Shown here one piece after another: positions 1 to 9,279 of a DNA stretch of 27,715 nt. Source of the DNA: CAJWKT01 sp964465375 (GTDB taxonomy: Bacteria; Pseudomonadota; Gammaproteobacteria; Steroidobacterales; Rariloculaceae); NCBI GenBank assembly GCA_964465375.1, contig CAYXIJ010000026.1:1-27715 (forward strand). Reading direction: 5' to 3'. The notes beneath the pieces are model-generated. The model was not told the DNA's origin. It worked only from the letters and a program-made list of their open reading frames with translations, and did not search any database. The stretch's first letter is position 1; each line of letters starts with the position of its first letter. The translations under genes were made by a program, and so were the position numbers.

Positions 1-1309
1 TCCGCTCTGAGGCGCCCTGGGCAATCGCACGCACATTGATACCAGCACTACCTAGGGCATAAAAAAAGCGACTCGCAACACCTGGTAATCCAGCCATCCC
101 GTCACCAACGACAGCTAAAACGCTGCAACCACTCGTTACTTCTACCTTTTGTATTTGACCCTGAGCGAGCTCAACAGAGAATGCCTGCTCAACAATTCTT
201 TTAACCTGGGAGCCAAATTTTTGAGAAACCGCAAAACAGATGGAGTGTTCGGAGCTTCCCTGAGAGATGAGAATGACCGACACACCCGCCTCCCGCAGGG
301 CCCCGAAAAGCCGATCTGCGGTCCCTGGAACCCCTATCATTCCCGCCCCCTCAAGATTGATCAGCGCAACACTGTCCGTGCCAGTTATACCTTTTACTAG
401 GCCGTGCTTGTCTTTCGGGCTCGCTGTAATTCTTGTCCCGAGGCCTTCTGGCTTGAAGGCATTACGAATAAGTAGCGGGATACCCTCGGCCACCAATGGC
501 GCCATTGTCTGGGGATGGATAACCGTAGCTCCAAAATATGCCAATTCCATAGCTTCGTTATAGGAAAGCTCTTCTATAACCGTAGCTTCTGGTACCCGGC
601 GCGGATCTCCGCTCATGATGCCATCTACATCAGTCCAAATTGTTACTTCGTTGGCGCCGAGCAAGGCGCCAAAAATAGAGGCAGAATAATCGCTGCCATC
701 GCGTCCCAGCGTTGTCTGTAGGCCCTCTGGGGTCCGTGCAATGTAACCCGTGATGACGGCTCTACCCTTAAAGTTTTGAGGAAGGACGGAGACTAGATTT
801 TTTTTTGTTAATTCCTGAGACAAAATGGGGCCCATCTCACCGGACTCCACTACAAGCACATCGCGTGCATCTATAAACAATACATCTTCATCGCTAGAGC
901 CGCTCTCTGAAAGGAATGCTGAAAGTAGCCGGGCCGACCACAGTTCTCCAAACCCCGAAACCACATCCCTGCTTTGACTGGGCACTTCTTTGGGTGGTAG
1001 CAATGTCTTTTTTATATAAGCCAAATCATTATTGAATTGACTTAAAACCTCATCGCTCAGCGCTCTTGATAGAAGTCCCCTTACTACACTACCGTAACGC
1101 TCTGTTAGTGCCTGAATCGAAGATTCAGTTATATCCTCAGTTGTGACATCTTCCGTAAGCTTTAGCAACAAATCTGTCATACCACTCATCGCAGACACTA
1201 CGATAGCTTGATTGCCTTCTTGTCGGCCAAGCAAAATGCCTGCCACGCTGCGGAAACAGTTCTCATCGGCGAGGCTAGTCCCACCAAACTTGTGGACGAT
1301 CCAAATCAC
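1..1309 (-). CDS. thrA: Bifunctional aspartokinase/homoserine dehydrogenase, N-terminal part (cut by window edge)
   Basis: First step of the aspartate pathway (phosphorylation of aspartate) towards threonine, methionine and lysine; cytoplasmic. Translating the minus strand from a GTG at 1309 gives 436 residues before the edge. Visible are the kinase motif KFGGTS at residues 7-12, the GRDGSDYSA motif, the WTDVDG segment, and two ACT-type regulatory repeats. The last visible stretch (GDGMAGLPGVASRFFYAL, then AIAQGASER) matches the ThrA-type linker before the homoserine dehydrogenase domain, so the fused form is expected; that domain itself is outside the window. An in-frame TAG lies two codons upstream of the GTG, so this start is nearly forced, although no strong ribosome binding site is visible. 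It lies 86 bases downstream of rpe on the same strand. A stand-alone LysC is the alternative, but the sequence resembles ThrA more. Confidence 0.85.
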   Translation of the reverse strand, partial: MIWIVHKFGGTSLADENCFRSVAGILLGRQEGNQAIVVSAMSGMTDLLLKLTEDVTTEDITESSIQALTERYGSVVRGLLSRALSDEVLSQFNNDLAYIKKTLLPPKEVPSQSRDVVSGFGELWSARLLSAFLSESGSSDEDVLFIDARDVLVVESGEMGPILSQELTKKNLVSVLPQNFKGRAVITGYIARTPEGLQTTLGRDGSDYSASIFGALLGANEVTIWTDVDGIMSGDPRRVPEATVIEELSYNEAMELAYFGATVIHPQTMAPLVAEGIPLLIRNAFKPEGLGTRITASPKDKHGLVKGITGTDSVALINLEGAGMIGVPGTADRLFGALREAGVSVILISQGSSEHSICFAVSQKFGSQVKRIVEQAFSVELAQGQIQKVEVTSGCSVLAVVGDGMAGLPGVASRFFYALGSAGINVRAIAQGASER

Positions 1310-1395
1310 GTGCTTCTAGTCTGTAAATTGAGTATTACGGGGATAAATTGGCACAATAGTCCTAAGCACACAACCATCCGATAATCGTATGCTGC

Positions 1396-2070
1396 TCATG
1401 AGCAGTTTTCCTCAATAGCTTTGCGCATTGCTACGATAGTTGCGGCATAGTCGTTAGCACCGAAAATGGCGGAGCCAGAAACAAAGGTATCAGCCCCTGC
1501 TTTAGCAATATTCCCGACATTTTCAACCTTAATCCCACCATCTACCTCAAGCCTTATCGACCTGCCTGAGGCATCGATCATCTCTCTTACCTCAGAAATC
1601 TTATCCAATGTGGAACTGATAAATTCCTGGCCACTAAAACCAGGATTTACCGACATGAGAAGGATCAAGTCTATTTTATCCAGTAGATACTGGAGCCAAT
1701 TGAGAGAGGTCGCTGGATTCAGGACAAGTCCGCTTTTAGCTCCCCCCTCCCGAATAATCTGTAGCGATCGGTCCACGTGCTCACTAGCTTCTGGATGAAA
1801 GCTAATAATATCCGCGCCGGCATCAATAAAATCTGCAATGAGTCGGTCTACCGGCTTAACCATGAGGTGCACGTCGATAGGGGCAGCGATCCCATAGTGG
1901 CGCAGCGCTTTGCACACTAAGGGACCGATCGTTAGATTCGGAACATAATGGTTATCCATTACGTCAAAATGAATCATGTCTGCTCCACCTTCAAGTACAG
2001 CACTAGCTTCCTCTCCCAAGCGAGCAAAATCAGCCGAAAGAATTGATGGCGCTATCCAATAATCATTCAT
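1396..2070 (-). CDS. rpe: Ribulose-phosphate 3-epimerase
   Basis: Interconverts ribulose 5-phosphate and xylulose 5-phosphate in the pentose phosphate and Calvin pathways; a cytoplasmic TIM-barrel enzyme. The 224-residue protein has the family start IAPSILSADFARLGE, the metal ligands H34 and D36 (HFDVMDNHYVPN), H68 in HLMVKP, and D177 in LEVDGGI. The FHPEASEHVDR and LLMSVNPGF segments are nearly identical to the enterobacterial enzyme. The start is placed at the ATG at 2070 because it gives the usual N-terminus MNDYWIAPS; a TTG five codons upstream (2085) is possible but less likely. No strong ribosome binding site is seen. thrA follows in the same direction, which is not the common gph/trpS neighbourhood of rpe. 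Confidence 0.95.
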   Translation of the reverse strand: MNDYWIAPSILSADFARLGEEASAVLEGGADMIHFDVMDNHYVPNLTIGPLVCKALRHYGIAAPIDVHLMVKPVDRLIADFIDAGADIISFHPEASEHVDRSLQIIREGGAKSGLVLNPATSLNWLQYLLDKIDLILLMSVNPGFSGQEFISSTLDKISEVREMIDASGRSIRLEVDGGIKVENVGNIAKAGADTFVSGSAIFGANDYAATIVAMRKAIEENCS

Positions 2071-2186
2071 TGAATTTAGTCCCAAAAAAACAACCTATTT
2101 TAGATAATCGCAGCAAAGGCGTCCCTATTAATATATAGATTTTATAAGAATCTTAGTTTTCAAAAAAACTTTCCTAAAACTGGTCC

Positions 2187-3563
2187 TCAGCTTATATATT
2201 GGTCTCCGATGGTCCGCTTCCCACGAAGTGCCTTACTGAGAAGAAGTGTAACCCCAATAGCTACCGCAACCATGAAAAATGCATCCTGATACCCTATTAG
2301 CTCGCTTGAACGAGATGCTGCAACACCACCAACAAATACAGAACCACAAAGCTGGCCTACGCATAAAAATAAGGTCAATAGCCCCTGGGCCGCTCCTCTT
2401 TGCTCTCTTTTTGTTTCGCTAATCAAGGCATATCTAAGCGGAGCGCCAAGAAGGGCAGATAAACCTAGTCCTAGGCTCACGCCTGAAATATAGAAGCTTC
2501 GAAGAGTTAAATCACTTACCGACAAAAGCAAAAGACCAGCCATAGTCAATAAAAGACCGGCCTGAATGACCGGCCTTGGCCCTACTCTATCTAAGAGTCG
2601 CCCAGCAGTAGGAGCACCTATAATTAAGGCAAATACAAGAGGCAGCAGCATCAAGCTAGCATCAGCTTCACTAACACCCAAACCAACTACTAATAAAACA
2701 GGCAAAAAAACCATGCCTGCCTCGCAAAGACCCGCAGCAACGGCAATAGTACCGATTAAGCGAACCTGGCCCGAAACGAAGAGATGCGGATCTATCAAGG
2801 GGTCCTCCGCTCGCCTCTCCACCCAATAGAGCGCCGACAGGCAAACCAATGCTAAAAAAATAAAAGGTAATACCGCGGGTGATTTAATGCTTTCAGTAAA
2901 CTCGGAAACGTTTAGTTGCCCAATAGCCCAAGCAAAAGCACCTAGCCCAATGCTCAGCAATGCCCCCCCAAAAAAATCAAGAGGCTTCTGCAGTATGTCT
3001 CGAGGGGGCGGGAGAACCCTCATACTTTCCCAAATAATTAGGCCTGCTAAGGGCAAATTTATAAGGAACAATAAGCGCCAATTCCACTGGAGCAAAAGGC
3101 CTCCCAATAAAGGACCCAATAGGAAAGCTAGCCCGAATACAGCGCCGATCAGTCCCAGCGCACTTCCTCTTTTCTCCTTTGGAAAAACATCTCCGATCAC
3201 GGCACTTGCGACCGGCAAAATGCCACCCGCACCAAAGGCCTGCACTGCGCGACCAATCAGTAAAAATTGAAATGATGGTGAAAAAACTACTATCGCCGAT
3301 CCCACAGCAAACAGCCCCACATCTACAATATATATAGGGCGACGTCCGTGGCGATCGGAAAGTTTCGCCATCAATGGTGCTCCCAAAATGTAAAATAGGA
3401 TGTAAATGCCGAAAACCCATGACAAAGACCTGCTATCAACAAGGAAGGTTGCCTGAACTGCTGGTAGTGCAGGGCCCACGATAGCAATATCCAACGCCCC
3501 CATTAGCACGCCCGCAAATAAAATGATCAGTACTCGCAATCTATGTAATTTAGCTGGGGACAT
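2187..3563 (-). CDS. MFS transporter, DHA-type drug/metabolite efflux
   Basis: A proton-coupled inner-membrane exporter of 458 residues with 12 to 14 hydrophobic segments. Family marks: MGALDIAIVGPALPAV in the first segment (DHA2-like signature), LSDRHGRRP at about residues 68-76 (MFS motif A in loop 2-3), and GPLLGG in segment 5 (antiporter motif C). The ATG directly follows the stop codon of the tetR-type gene (TAA then ATG, no gap), so the two are co-transcribed and probably translationally coupled. The pairing with a local TetR repressor suggests induction by the exported compound. The substrate cannot be read from the sequence. No periplasmic adaptor or outer-membrane channel gene is adjacent, so it probably works alone at the inner membrane. 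Confidence 0.88.
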   Translation of the reverse strand: MSPAKLHRLRVLIILFAGVLMGALDIAIVGPALPAVQATFLVDSRSLSWVFGIYILFYILGAPLMAKLSDRHGRRPIYIVDVGLFAVGSAIVVFSPSFQFLLIGRAVQAFGAGGILPVASAVIGDVFPKEKRGSALGLIGAVFGLAFLLGPLLGGLLLQWNWRLLFLINLPLAGLIIWESMRVLPPPRDILQKPLDFFGGALLSIGLGAFAWAIGQLNVSEFTESIKSPAVLPFIFLALVCLSALYWVERRAEDPLIDPHLFVSGQVRLIGTIAVAAGLCEAGMVFLPVLLVVGLGVSEADASLMLLPLVFALIIGAPTAGRLLDRVGPRPVIQAGLLLTMAGLLLLSVSDLTLRSFYISGVSLGLGLSALLGAPLRYALISETKREQRGAAQGLLTLFLCVGQLCGSVFVGGVAASRSSELIGYQDAFFMVAVAIGVTLLLSKALRGKRTIGDQYIS

Positions 3564-4166
3564 TTAGTGACTTTTAACTAAGAGCGCCCTCATTGCGTCC
3601 CTAAATAGCTCACCTGCGGCCGGATGACCGTCGTAGACTCTCAACAAGGGAATTGCGGTGCGAGCAATGATCTTCAACGAGTACTGTGCACTCCCGTTCC
3701 GCAACAAATCATTATTTTCAGCTAGAGTCAATAAACGCAAAATTGCCCCACTCAATGCATCATGCTGCTCTCGAAAATTACTGATAGAGCTAGGATCTAC
3801 TGTCGGAATTAAAAGTAATCCTTCTCTGTGCTTTCGCCACAACAAGAGATATGTTTCGAATAAACCTGACAGCGCATCTTTTGGGGGAAGGCTTGCGCAT
3901 GATGAAATTGAATCAATTGCTATTATAAAAATGGGATTAAGTATGGACTCTAAAAGACTGTATTTATTAGAATAAAACTCGTAGAATGTAGCCCTTGAGA
4001 TATCTGCCTCAATAATTAAATCCTCCACCGTTACTGCCGCAACCCCTTTGCTTGAAAACTGTCTGGCGCCTGCTAATTCCAACGCATTCCGCATGCGCCT
4101 TCTGCGTCGGGCAACCCTGGGGCTCCTCTGTTGAGCCTGATTTTCTTTCTGCTCGAAAAGAGTCAT
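3564..4166 (-). CDS. TetR/AcrR-family transcriptional regulator
   Basis: A 200-residue repressor. The N-terminal helix-turn-helix spans about residues 45-66, with VTVEDLIIEADISRATFYEF matching the family signature, including the FYxxFxxK end of the recognition helix. A very basic stretch (five consecutive Arg, residues 20-24) precedes it. The rest is a ligand-binding domain of the usual length with no recognisable subclass. It is the first gene of a two-gene unit with the MFS exporter. A near-perfect palindrome lies directly upstream inside its own promoter, so it probably represses itself and the pump. The inducer is unknown. Confidence 0.9.
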   Translation of the reverse strand: MTLFEQKENQAQQRSPRVARRRRRMRNALELAGARQFSSKGVAAVTVEDLIIEADISRATFYEFYSNKYSLLESILNPIFIIAIDSISSCASLPPKDALSGLFETYLLLWRKHREGLLLIPTVDPSSISNFREQHDALSGAILRLLTLAENNDLLRNGSAQYSLKIIARTAIPLLRVYDGHPAAGELFRDAMRALLVKSH

Positions 4167-4172
4167 CTAAAT

Positions 4173-4201
4173 ATCATACATTTATATATGATTTCATACA
4201 A
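4173..4201 (-). promoter_or_regulatory. Predicted promoter and TetR operator for the regulator/efflux unit
   Basis: On the minus strand TTGTAT (4201-4196) and TATGAT (4178-4173) are separated by exactly 17 bases, a good sigma-70 promoter. An imperfect 20-base palindrome (4173-4192, outer arms ATCATA and TATGAT) covers the -10 box and part of the spacer, where a TetR dimer would block RNA polymerase. Only six bases separate the -10 box from the ATG at 4166, so a transcript would start at or next to the start codon. Confidence 0.6.
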
Positions 4202-4324
4202 AAATATATGGGAATAAAAAAACACGCTCTTTTTAGCAACATACAAAGAATGTGCCGAAGAGCTGCTATTTCTTGGTATTCGAGCAACTGAGCAAGCTCC
4301 AATGTGGTATGGCATTATCGGATT

Positions 4325-4786
4325 ATGAGAAATTTGCTCATATTTTTCCTGTTATTTGGACTCAGTCCGGCGACGTTTGCACAGCTGCCCTACACTGAAA
4401 TGGGGCGCTTGGTGTCTGGCGGTAATAGTGATTCCAGAACGAACGCGCCTCCTCAAAAACCTTTTTCAGTTGGACAGCGAGTCGCGTGGCTTGAGCTGAG
4501 TCCGCCAATTATTAGGCTCTCAGTTGGTGATACTTATGACCTAAGACAAATCAAAATTCTCGCTCGCAACCGAGTCGGGCTGATCTTGACAGGTGTGCCG
4601 CTAAACATTGGAATAGAGGGCGGGCTCGATCTTCTAACTCTTGACAACACCAGCGCTAGGGACGACTCAATAATTATACTGAAAGCGGCCAAGGCGGGTC
4701 TTGCTCGCCTCTGGATTCAGTCCACTGCGCCTAGCTCGAATGGAGAGCTTCCCCGTCAATCCATTGTACTATTGATTAAAGACTAA
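4325..4786 (+). CDS. Small secreted protein of unknown function
   Basis: A 153-residue protein that I do not recognise. It opens with a clear Sec signal peptide (MRNLLIFFLLFGLSPATFA, cleavage probably before Gln20). The mature part has a stretch RLSVGDTYDLRQIKILARN and alternating hydrophobic residues that suggest an all-beta, possibly immunoglobulin-like, domain; this is inference from pattern only. The start is placed at the ATG at 4325 because it begins the signal peptide; an in-frame GTG at 4304 would add seven residues. It is transcribed divergently from the tetR-type gene and convergently with the permease gene, so it is probably a single-gene unit. Confidence 0.65.
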   Translation: MRNLLIFFLLFGLSPATFAQLPYTEMGRLVSGGNSDSRTNAPPQKPFSVGQRVAWLELSPPIIRLSVGDTYDLRQIKILARNRVGLILTGVPLNIGIEGGLDLLTLDNTSARDDSIIILKAAKAGLARLWIQSTAPSSNGELPRQSIVLLIKD

Positions 4787-4833
4787 CAGCGGTGAACTCA
4801 GGCAAGCTTTGTAAGTAAATAAGTCCTTTTCAA

Positions 4834-7335
4834 TTAAGTCCTGCGAAGGCTTGAGACAGGGGTCCTTCTTGTGACCAAATGTGCAGCAAGAGTGCCAGTA
4901 ACGCCCACTAAAAGTGTTCCACTAATGAAACCTACAGGTATAAGTGTAAGACTTGGACTGTATTGCAGTTCAAAAAACTCTGATGCCAGAAAAAATCCTA
5001 TCGAACCTGCCCCAACCGAGCCCAATATACCCGCGATCGCCCCAATAGACATAAACTCAACTGCAATGCCTTTTAATATTACTCTCCGCTTCGCGCCAAA
5101 TGCACGAAGCAATGCGCCCTCATATATTCGTGAATCGCGGGTTGAGTGGATCGCGGCCGCGAGTACGGTTAATCCTGCAAAAAAAGTAAACAGAAAAACA
5201 TATTGCACTGCCAAGGCCGCCTGATCCATCCCTCTGCGTACTTGATCGATCACCGCATCTATATCAATTGCCGATACACCGGGCGCAACCGTCACCAAAT
5301 CTAACATGGCGCCACGCTGACTAGGAGTGGCATGAAAGCTCGTAATATAAGTATGGGGGAAAGTATCGAGTACGCCTGGATTAACAACAAAAAAGAAGTT
5401 TGGTCGAAACGAATCCCATTGCACTCTTCTCACGCTGGTAATCTTGGTTTTCACATATTCTCCCGCAATCGCGAATGTAAGCTCATCACCAAGATCCAAG
5501 CCGATTTCATTAAAAAGACCTTCCTCCAGGGATACCTGGGGCAATGGATCGGACGCGTCCCACCACTCGCCTCTTAGTACCTCATTACCGAAACCCAAAT
5601 CAGTTGCCCAAGTTAAATTGACCTCGTCTTCCAACTCATTTCTTGCTCGTTCGTCCCTTGCCTCAAACTCAGATACAGGAACTGTATTTACATGACTAAT
5701 CCTTGCCCTAACTAATGGTGTGAAATTTTCAGTACCAATCAAATTCTCATCCAAAATATGACTAACGAGAGTTCGCTCATTTGGTTGTATATTGATGAGA
5801 AATTGGTTGGGCGCGCCCTCTGGTATAGTAGCCTGCCATTCTTCCATGAGCTGTATTCGCACCACGGTAAGCAAAATAAGTGCCATAAGACCTACGCCAA
5901 ATGCAACCACCTGAATGCTACTTTCTCGGCCCCTGCGCACAACGTTCGCTACCCCATACTTCCATTCAAAGCCAACTTTGGTACTGAACTTACGAAGGCT
6001 AGATACCAGAAGCTGCCCAGCCCCATAAAGCACCCCAAGAGTCAAAGTAGCGCCTCCCAGTAGATAAATAGTCAATTTAAAATCTTCAAAAATCCAATAA
6101 AGCATTAAACAAATAACCGCCAGAGGAAATCCGTAAGCTGCCGAAAGACTCAGCGGAATAGGCCCCAAGTCTTGGCGCAAAACGCGGGTCGCTGGGACAC
6201 TTTTGAGCTGATATAACGATGGCAACGCAAAACCAATCGTTATTATCAATGCAATAACCGGTCCCACTACCCATCCATTTAAGGTTGGCCCAGGTAGTTG
6301 CGTCTCAATGAGATCGCTTGCCAGTATCGATAATCCATATTGCGACAAAAAGCCTAGGGCACTACCTAAAACGCCCGCAATAATGGAGACAAAGAATAGC
6401 TGACTTAAAATCAGAAACATCACGTCCTTGTGCTGCGCGCCAACACATTTCATTAAGGCAACGCTGTCAAGACGTCGCACCAAAAACTGTCGGGCAGCCA
6501 TAGCTACCGCAACAGCCCCCAGCAAAACACTGACTAACGCTGAAAGGACTAAGAACCGCTCAGCACGCACTAGAGAAGAGCGAACCTCGGGGCGTGCATC
6601 CCGAATGTCGTCAAGCTCTTGCTCTGGTCCGATTAGAGGTTCTAATTTCTCCCTGAATACTTCGAGATTTTTCTGCGGTGCTGCAAAGAGCTGCTCATAT
6701 TCAACGACACTTCCTGGCTGTATGAGCCCAGTATCGAAAACATCTGATAAATTTAAGAGTAACGTAGGTGCTAGCTCTAGAAAACGCCAACCCTCATCTG
6801 GGCGAAATTCCAATGTTTTCGTGATCTGAATCTCTATTTGACCAACTTGAATACTGTCACCGACTTGAAGTCCGAGGCGCGCTATTAAGGATGGCTCTGC
6901 CCAGGCACTTCCGCGATCTGGAGTACCAGTAGCTGAATACGGTAGGCTCGTCATACTATCCGCGATGCGCATTTCTCCCCGCAGAGGGTAGCCCGCTGAA
7001 ACACCCCTAATATCTGTCAGTGCACTGGAACTAGAATCATCTGAAAAAACAACGCTGCGAAAATGCATCACGTCCGCTGTCTCAACACCATAAGCTATGG
7101 CGCTGTTTTTATATTCTTCAGGAAGAGGATAATTTGATTCAACGCGAAGATCGCCTGCCAAAACCTCCCCGGCCTGCTGGCCTACCGCCTGACGTACACG
7201 ATCAGTAAAAAAAGTTACAGCACTAATGCATGTAACACCCACCAACAACGCAACCAAAAGAATAAGAATCTCCCCTGATCGCCAGTCACGAATGAATAAA
7301 CGAATGGCTAAACTGAAACGTGCTGGGGCTATCAA
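4834..7335 (-). CDS. FtsX/YbbP-type ABC transporter permease (MacB-like), ATPase not in window
   Basis: An 833-residue inner-membrane protein in the FtsX-like permease superfamily, close in length and layout to E. coli YbbP (about 800 residues). One transmembrane segment near residues 23-44 (ILILLVALLVGVTCISAV) is followed by a large periplasmic domain. Then come two FtsX-type blocks: a middle group of segments from about residue 257 (FLVLSALVSVLLGAVAVAMA) and a C-terminal group (AVQYVFLFTFFAGLTVLAAA and after). Such permeases pair with an ABC ATPase (YbbA/LolD-like) and act on envelope lipids, lipoproteins or peptides. No ATPase gene is within the window. The start is a TTG with an in-frame stop eight codons upstream, so no ATG alternative exists nearby, and no ribosome binding site is evident. 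It begins 26 bases after the cytochrome gene ends. Confidence 0.85.
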   Translation of the reverse strand: MIAPARFSLAIRLFIRDWRSGEILILLVALLVGVTCISAVTFFTDRVRQAVGQQAGEVLAGDLRVESNYPLPEEYKNSAIAYGVETADVMHFRSVVFSDDSSSSALTDIRGVSAGYPLRGEMRIADSMTSLPYSATGTPDRGSAWAEPSLIARLGLQVGDSIQVGQIEIQITKTLEFRPDEGWRFLELAPTLLLNLSDVFDTGLIQPGSVVEYEQLFAAPQKNLEVFREKLEPLIGPEQELDDIRDARPEVRSSLVRAERFLVLSALVSVLLGAVAVAMAARQFLVRRLDSVALMKCVGAQHKDVMFLILSQLFFVSIIAGVLGSALGFLSQYGLSILASDLIETQLPGPTLNGWVVGPVIALIITIGFALPSLYQLKSVPATRVLRQDLGPIPLSLSAAYGFPLAVICLMLYWIFEDFKLTIYLLGGATLTLGVLYGAGQLLVSSLRKFSTKVGFEWKYGVANVVRRGRESSIQVVAFGVGLMALILLTVVRIQLMEEWQATIPEGAPNQFLINIQPNERTLVSHILDENLIGTENFTPLVRARISHVNTVPVSEFEARDERARNELEDEVNLTWATDLGFGNEVLRGEWWDASDPLPQVSLEEGLFNEIGLDLGDELTFAIAGEYVKTKITSVRRVQWDSFRPNFFFVVNPGVLDTFPHTYITSFHATPSQRGAMLDLVTVAPGVSAIDIDAVIDQVRRGMDQAALAVQYVFLFTFFAGLTVLAAAIHSTRDSRIYEGALLRAFGAKRRVILKGIAVEFMSIGAIAGILGSVGAGSIGFFLASEFFELQYSPSLTLIPVGFISGTLLVGVTGTLAAHLVTRRTPVSSLRRT

Positions 7336-7361
7336 GGTAAATCCATTAATGGTTTAAAAAT

Positions 7362-7754
7362 TTATCTAATTTTAAGTCTTACGCTTGCTACTTGTGTTGC
7401 ATTAATTGCACCAATTCCACCACCGAATGCCGCACGAGAGTAACTTAAAACATCAGCGATTTCGGTATCTGTAAGAAAATCAAAGCGCGCCATCAATACA
7501 GCTGGACCAAAACCACCAGTAAGTAAATAGCCAATCAGGGCTTCACTACTCCCCTTAATCCAGGGACTTTCGACTAAACCTGGATGAATGCCAGGCACCC
7601 CACGCCCATCCTCCATATGGCACGCCAAACACTCTCTTTGATATACGGCTAATCCGGAAAAAAATTGCGCCTCTCTCAGATTATCGCCGTTAAAAACCGA
7701 ACAACCTAAAAGCATGATTGCTAGAAATAATCCAGTTACAGGAAGCCAATTCAT
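7362..7754 (-). CDS. Mono-haem cytochrome c lipoprotein
   Basis: A small c-type cytochrome, 130 residues from the ATG at 7754. The N-terminal hydrophobic segment ends in the lipobox LLGC (Cys18), so it is probably a membrane-anchored lipoprotein facing the periplasm. The haem motif CLACH is at residues 42-46. A likely axial methionine is M88 (PAVLMARF), and a class I C-terminal helix follows (LTDTEIADVLSYSRAAF). Role by inference: electron acceptor for the upstream quinoproteins, passing electrons towards a terminal oxidase. The reading frame extends upstream to 7832, but only the start at 7754 places the signal peptide at the N-terminus. It lies 137 bases downstream of the sorbosone-dehydrogenase-like gene and 26 upstream of the permease gene, all on one strand. 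Confidence 0.87.
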   Translation of the reverse strand: MNWLPVTGLFLAIMLLGCSVFNGDNLREAQFFSGLAVYQRECLACHMEDGRGVPGIHPGLVESPWIKGSSEALIGYLLTGGFGPAVLMARFDFLTDTEIADVLSYSRAAFGGGIGAINATQVASVRLKIR

Positions 7755-7891
7755 AGGAAAAAGTAAAATAGGCTTGTGTATATTCGTTTTTGGGGATTTA
7801 TTTTCTCGCAACTCCAAACACAACTCCCTCAAAACCTACCCGGCAACTAGAGCTTCAATAAGGGTATTTATCACTACTTTCTTGAAGAAGC

Positions 7892-9220
7892 TTAGCCCTG
7901 CTCCCCCGAGTAGGTAATTTGCCACACACGCCCGCTCACCGTGCTAGAGATATATATCTCACCATTTTTTCCCTCAGCAATACCCGTAGGTCTATGCACT
8001 GCATCAGCTGGATTTTCTAAAAGCTCTCCTCCTCTGAATTTATTGGCAAAATACTGCCAATCGTCACCCGGTACACCATCTCTAAATGGAACAAATATAA
8101 CGCTATAACCATCCTGTGGAAGAGGGGCTCTATTCCACGAACCATGCCAAACTATAAACATGCCATTTTTAAAATATTCCGGGAATTGCCCTCCTTTATA
8201 AAACATCATGTCATTCGGAGCCCAATGGCCCGAAAAATTGCTGACTGGCTCCTCATAAAGACCTGGCTCAACTCCCTTGGTCCCATCACCGCCATACTCA
8301 GGGGCCAAAACTCTCTTGTTTTGAATGTGGTCATAATAACTATAGGGCCAACCATAATGGCCGCCCTCTCTTAAGGCGTGCATCTCCTCTGAGGGCAATT
8401 CCGCACTCTGCTCCACAGTGTAGTACTCAGGAAATAACGAAAATAAAGCGTCACGGCCATGCGTTAAAAAAAATACCTGCTGATGCTCCCTACTCCATTC
8501 GAGCGCTACTGCATTACGAATACCAGTAGCAACTTGTACACCATCCCTAGATTGAGTCTGATTTATTCCGTCAGCAGCAAATCTCCAGATACCAGCCTGC
8601 ACATCTAATTGTGGACAAGGAAATTGCCCAGGAGAGCCTTTTGTCCGAAATTCTCTCATGCATGCATTCGATGGAGCGCCAACGTTTACAAACAAGTTAT
8701 TACTATCATCAATAGCAAAGGTTTTCGCTTCGTGGAGTCGCTGAACAGGAAAGCCATCGACGACAACTTCCGGGACCCCAACAGGAATGATACCGTTCCC
8801 CTCAAAACTAAACCGATATATGGCTGTTTTCGAACCGAAATAAAGGTATCCATTATGAAACTGTAGTGCCGTCCCAGGAATAGTCGTTGCAAACCTTTCG
8901 GTGACATCAGCAACCCCATCATTATTGGTATCCTGCATGGCAACGATACCCATGTTGCTACCCCTACCCATCCGAACAGTCAATGCTAAATACACCGTCC
9001 CATCATCTCTAACGGCCATATGACGGGCATAACCATCAATATCGGCAAAAACCGTTGCTTTGAATCCTGCAGGAACGGCTATATCAGTAACAGGGTCTCT
9101 TGGGACAATCTCATTATCTAAAAAGTAAGGGCCCTGTATCTCTCCGGCCATCACACCAGTAAAGCCCAATACAAAGACGGTTATCGTCAAAATAAATTCT
9201 GCTATGCTCTTTTGTCTCAT
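7892..9220 (-). CDS. Exported PQQ-dependent sugar/sorbosone dehydrogenase-like beta-propeller
   Basis: A 442-residue secreted protein (signal peptide about residues 1-25, ending GVMAG) with the six-bladed propeller of the glucose/sorbosone dehydrogenase family. Typical marks: VPAGFKATVFAD (49-60), GIRNAVALEW (233-242), GHYGWPYSY (287-295), HGSWNRAP (359-366) and the end RPTGIAEGKNGEIYIS (410-425). A DTNNDGVAD segment (97-105) looks like a Ca2+-binding loop. Members oxidise sugars or aldoses in the periplasm with PQQ, but many are uncharacterised and cofactor use is not certain. It lies between the first DUF6152-like gene and the cytochrome lipoprotein gene, which fits a periplasmic oxidation chain. 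No cytochrome domain is fused to it. Confidence 0.85.
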   Translation of the reverse strand: MRQKSIAEFILTITVFVLGFTGVMAGEIQGPYFLDNEIVPRDPVTDIAVPAGFKATVFADIDGYARHMAVRDDGTVYLALTVRMGRGSNMGIVAMQDTNNDGVADVTERFATTIPGTALQFHNGYLYFGSKTAIYRFSFEGNGIIPVGVPEVVVDGFPVQRLHEAKTFAIDDSNNLFVNVGAPSNACMREFRTKGSPGQFPCPQLDVQAGIWRFAADGINQTQSRDGVQVATGIRNAVALEWSREHQQVFFLTHGRDALFSLFPEYYTVEQSAELPSEEMHALREGGHYGWPYSYYDHIQNKRVLAPEYGGDGTKGVEPGLYEEPVSNFSGHWAPNDMMFYKGGQFPEYFKNGMFIVWHGSWNRAPLPQDGYSVIFVPFRDGVPGDDWQYFANKFRGGELLENPADAVHRPTGIAEGKNGEIYISSTVSGRVWQITYSGEQG

Positions 9221-9279
9221 TCTTTTCTCAAAGTATTGCCATTGAAATAATCAACGAATGATCGTTATGTATACTTAAA

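Noticed and set aside
2137..2172. Small A/T inverted repeats (AGATT/AATCT and AGTTTT/AAAACT) as terminator of the efflux gene
   Set aside because: Stems of five to six A-T rich pairs in A/T-rich DNA with no G/C core are too weak to call.
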